A DNA stretch of 64,000 bases, taken from contig CAKQQG010000001.1 of NCBI GenBank assembly GCA_934270705.1, forward strand, positions 1 to 64,000, read 5' to 3'. This document shows, in pieces, positions 63,954 through 64,000 of the stretch (the stretch's first letter is position 1; each line of letters begins with the position of its first letter). This DNA comes from an uncultured Oxalobacter sp. Lineage in GTDB: Bacteria > Pseudomonadota > Gammaproteobacteria > Burkholderiales > Burkholderiaceae_D. The position numbers and the translations under genes are program-made. The notes beneath the pieces are model-generated. The model ran no database searches, was not told the DNA's origin, and saw only the letters and a program-made list of their open reading frames with translations.

Positions 63954-64000
63954 ATGCCGAAAACATTTCTGAAACTTCCCCAAGTATCGACCATTACCGG
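63954..64000 (+). CDS. AlpA-like regulator (N-terminal fragment, truncated by window end)
   Basis: The frame from ATG 63954 reads MPKTFLKLPQVSTITG and runs off the window. FLxLPxVxxxTG is the start of AlpA/excisionase-type winged helix proteins, which activate excision of P4-like islands. AAAGGA stands eight bases upstream. Only 15 codons are visible, so the call depends on that short match and on the nearby integrase. Confidence 0.6.
   Translation, partial: MPKTFLKLPQVSTIT

Overview
The window looks like a chromosomal segment of a betaproteobacterium, most probably an Oxalobacteraceae member with moderate GC such as Oxalobacter. That is an inference from gene neighbourhoods (dac/ybeD/lipB/lipA, coaX-SPOR, thrB-DUF2782-polA, xseB-ispA-dxs, rpmH-rnpA-yidD-yidC, zapD-yacG) and protein flavour, not from a database match. 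It is almost entirely core genome, flanked by accessory DNA: the end of a restriction-modification gene on the left and the start of a tRNA-integrated island on the right.

Layout. 1-1.2 kb: 3' end of a DNA methyltransferase with a TaqI-like specificity domain. 1.3-8.5 kb (minus strand): lipoate synthesis (lipA, lipB, ybeD), a DacA-like protein, an alpha/beta hydrolase and a four-gene MCE/Mla-type lipid ABC transporter. 8.8-11 kb: coaX, a SPOR protein and an MBL-fold hydrolase. 11.1-18.3 kb: the complete atpIBEFHAGDC operon with a clear promoter and terminator. 18.4-33.2 kb: argB, thrB, polA, a DMT transporter, isoprenoid genes (ispA, dxs), folE2, a cobalamin adenosyltransferase, pyrC and a short malic enzyme. 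33.2-38 kb: a candidate replication origin with DnaA boxes and an AT-rich stretch, a perfect 16-bp parS site, then mnmG-rsmG-parA-parB. 38-49 kb: hpt, an M24 aminopeptidase, a small secreted protein, gyrB-dnaN-dnaA reading left and rpmH-rnpA-yidD-yidC reading right. 49-61.7 kb: a HAD phosphatase, slmA, coaE, zapD, yacG, trpGDC, an M61 peptidase, metH and dsbC. 61.8-64 kb: tRNA-Thr(CGT), a tyrosine integrase with repeated sites in front of it, and the start of an AlpA-like regulator.

Four observations stand out. (1) The ATP synthase c subunit has lost six of seven conserved glycines of its first helix to Ala/Ser, which may change c-ring size. (2) The DacA-like protein in the lipoate cluster has all three penicillin-binding active-site motifs altered, although the gene is intact. 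(3) ParA has proline in place of the Mg-binding threonine of its Walker A motif, although parB and a perfect parS are present. (4) The polA and LOG-family genes start back to back on one CATATG hexamer. The island edge adds two direct and two inverted copies of an 11-mer before int, a palindromic operator-like site and a two-hairpin RNA candidate before alpA.
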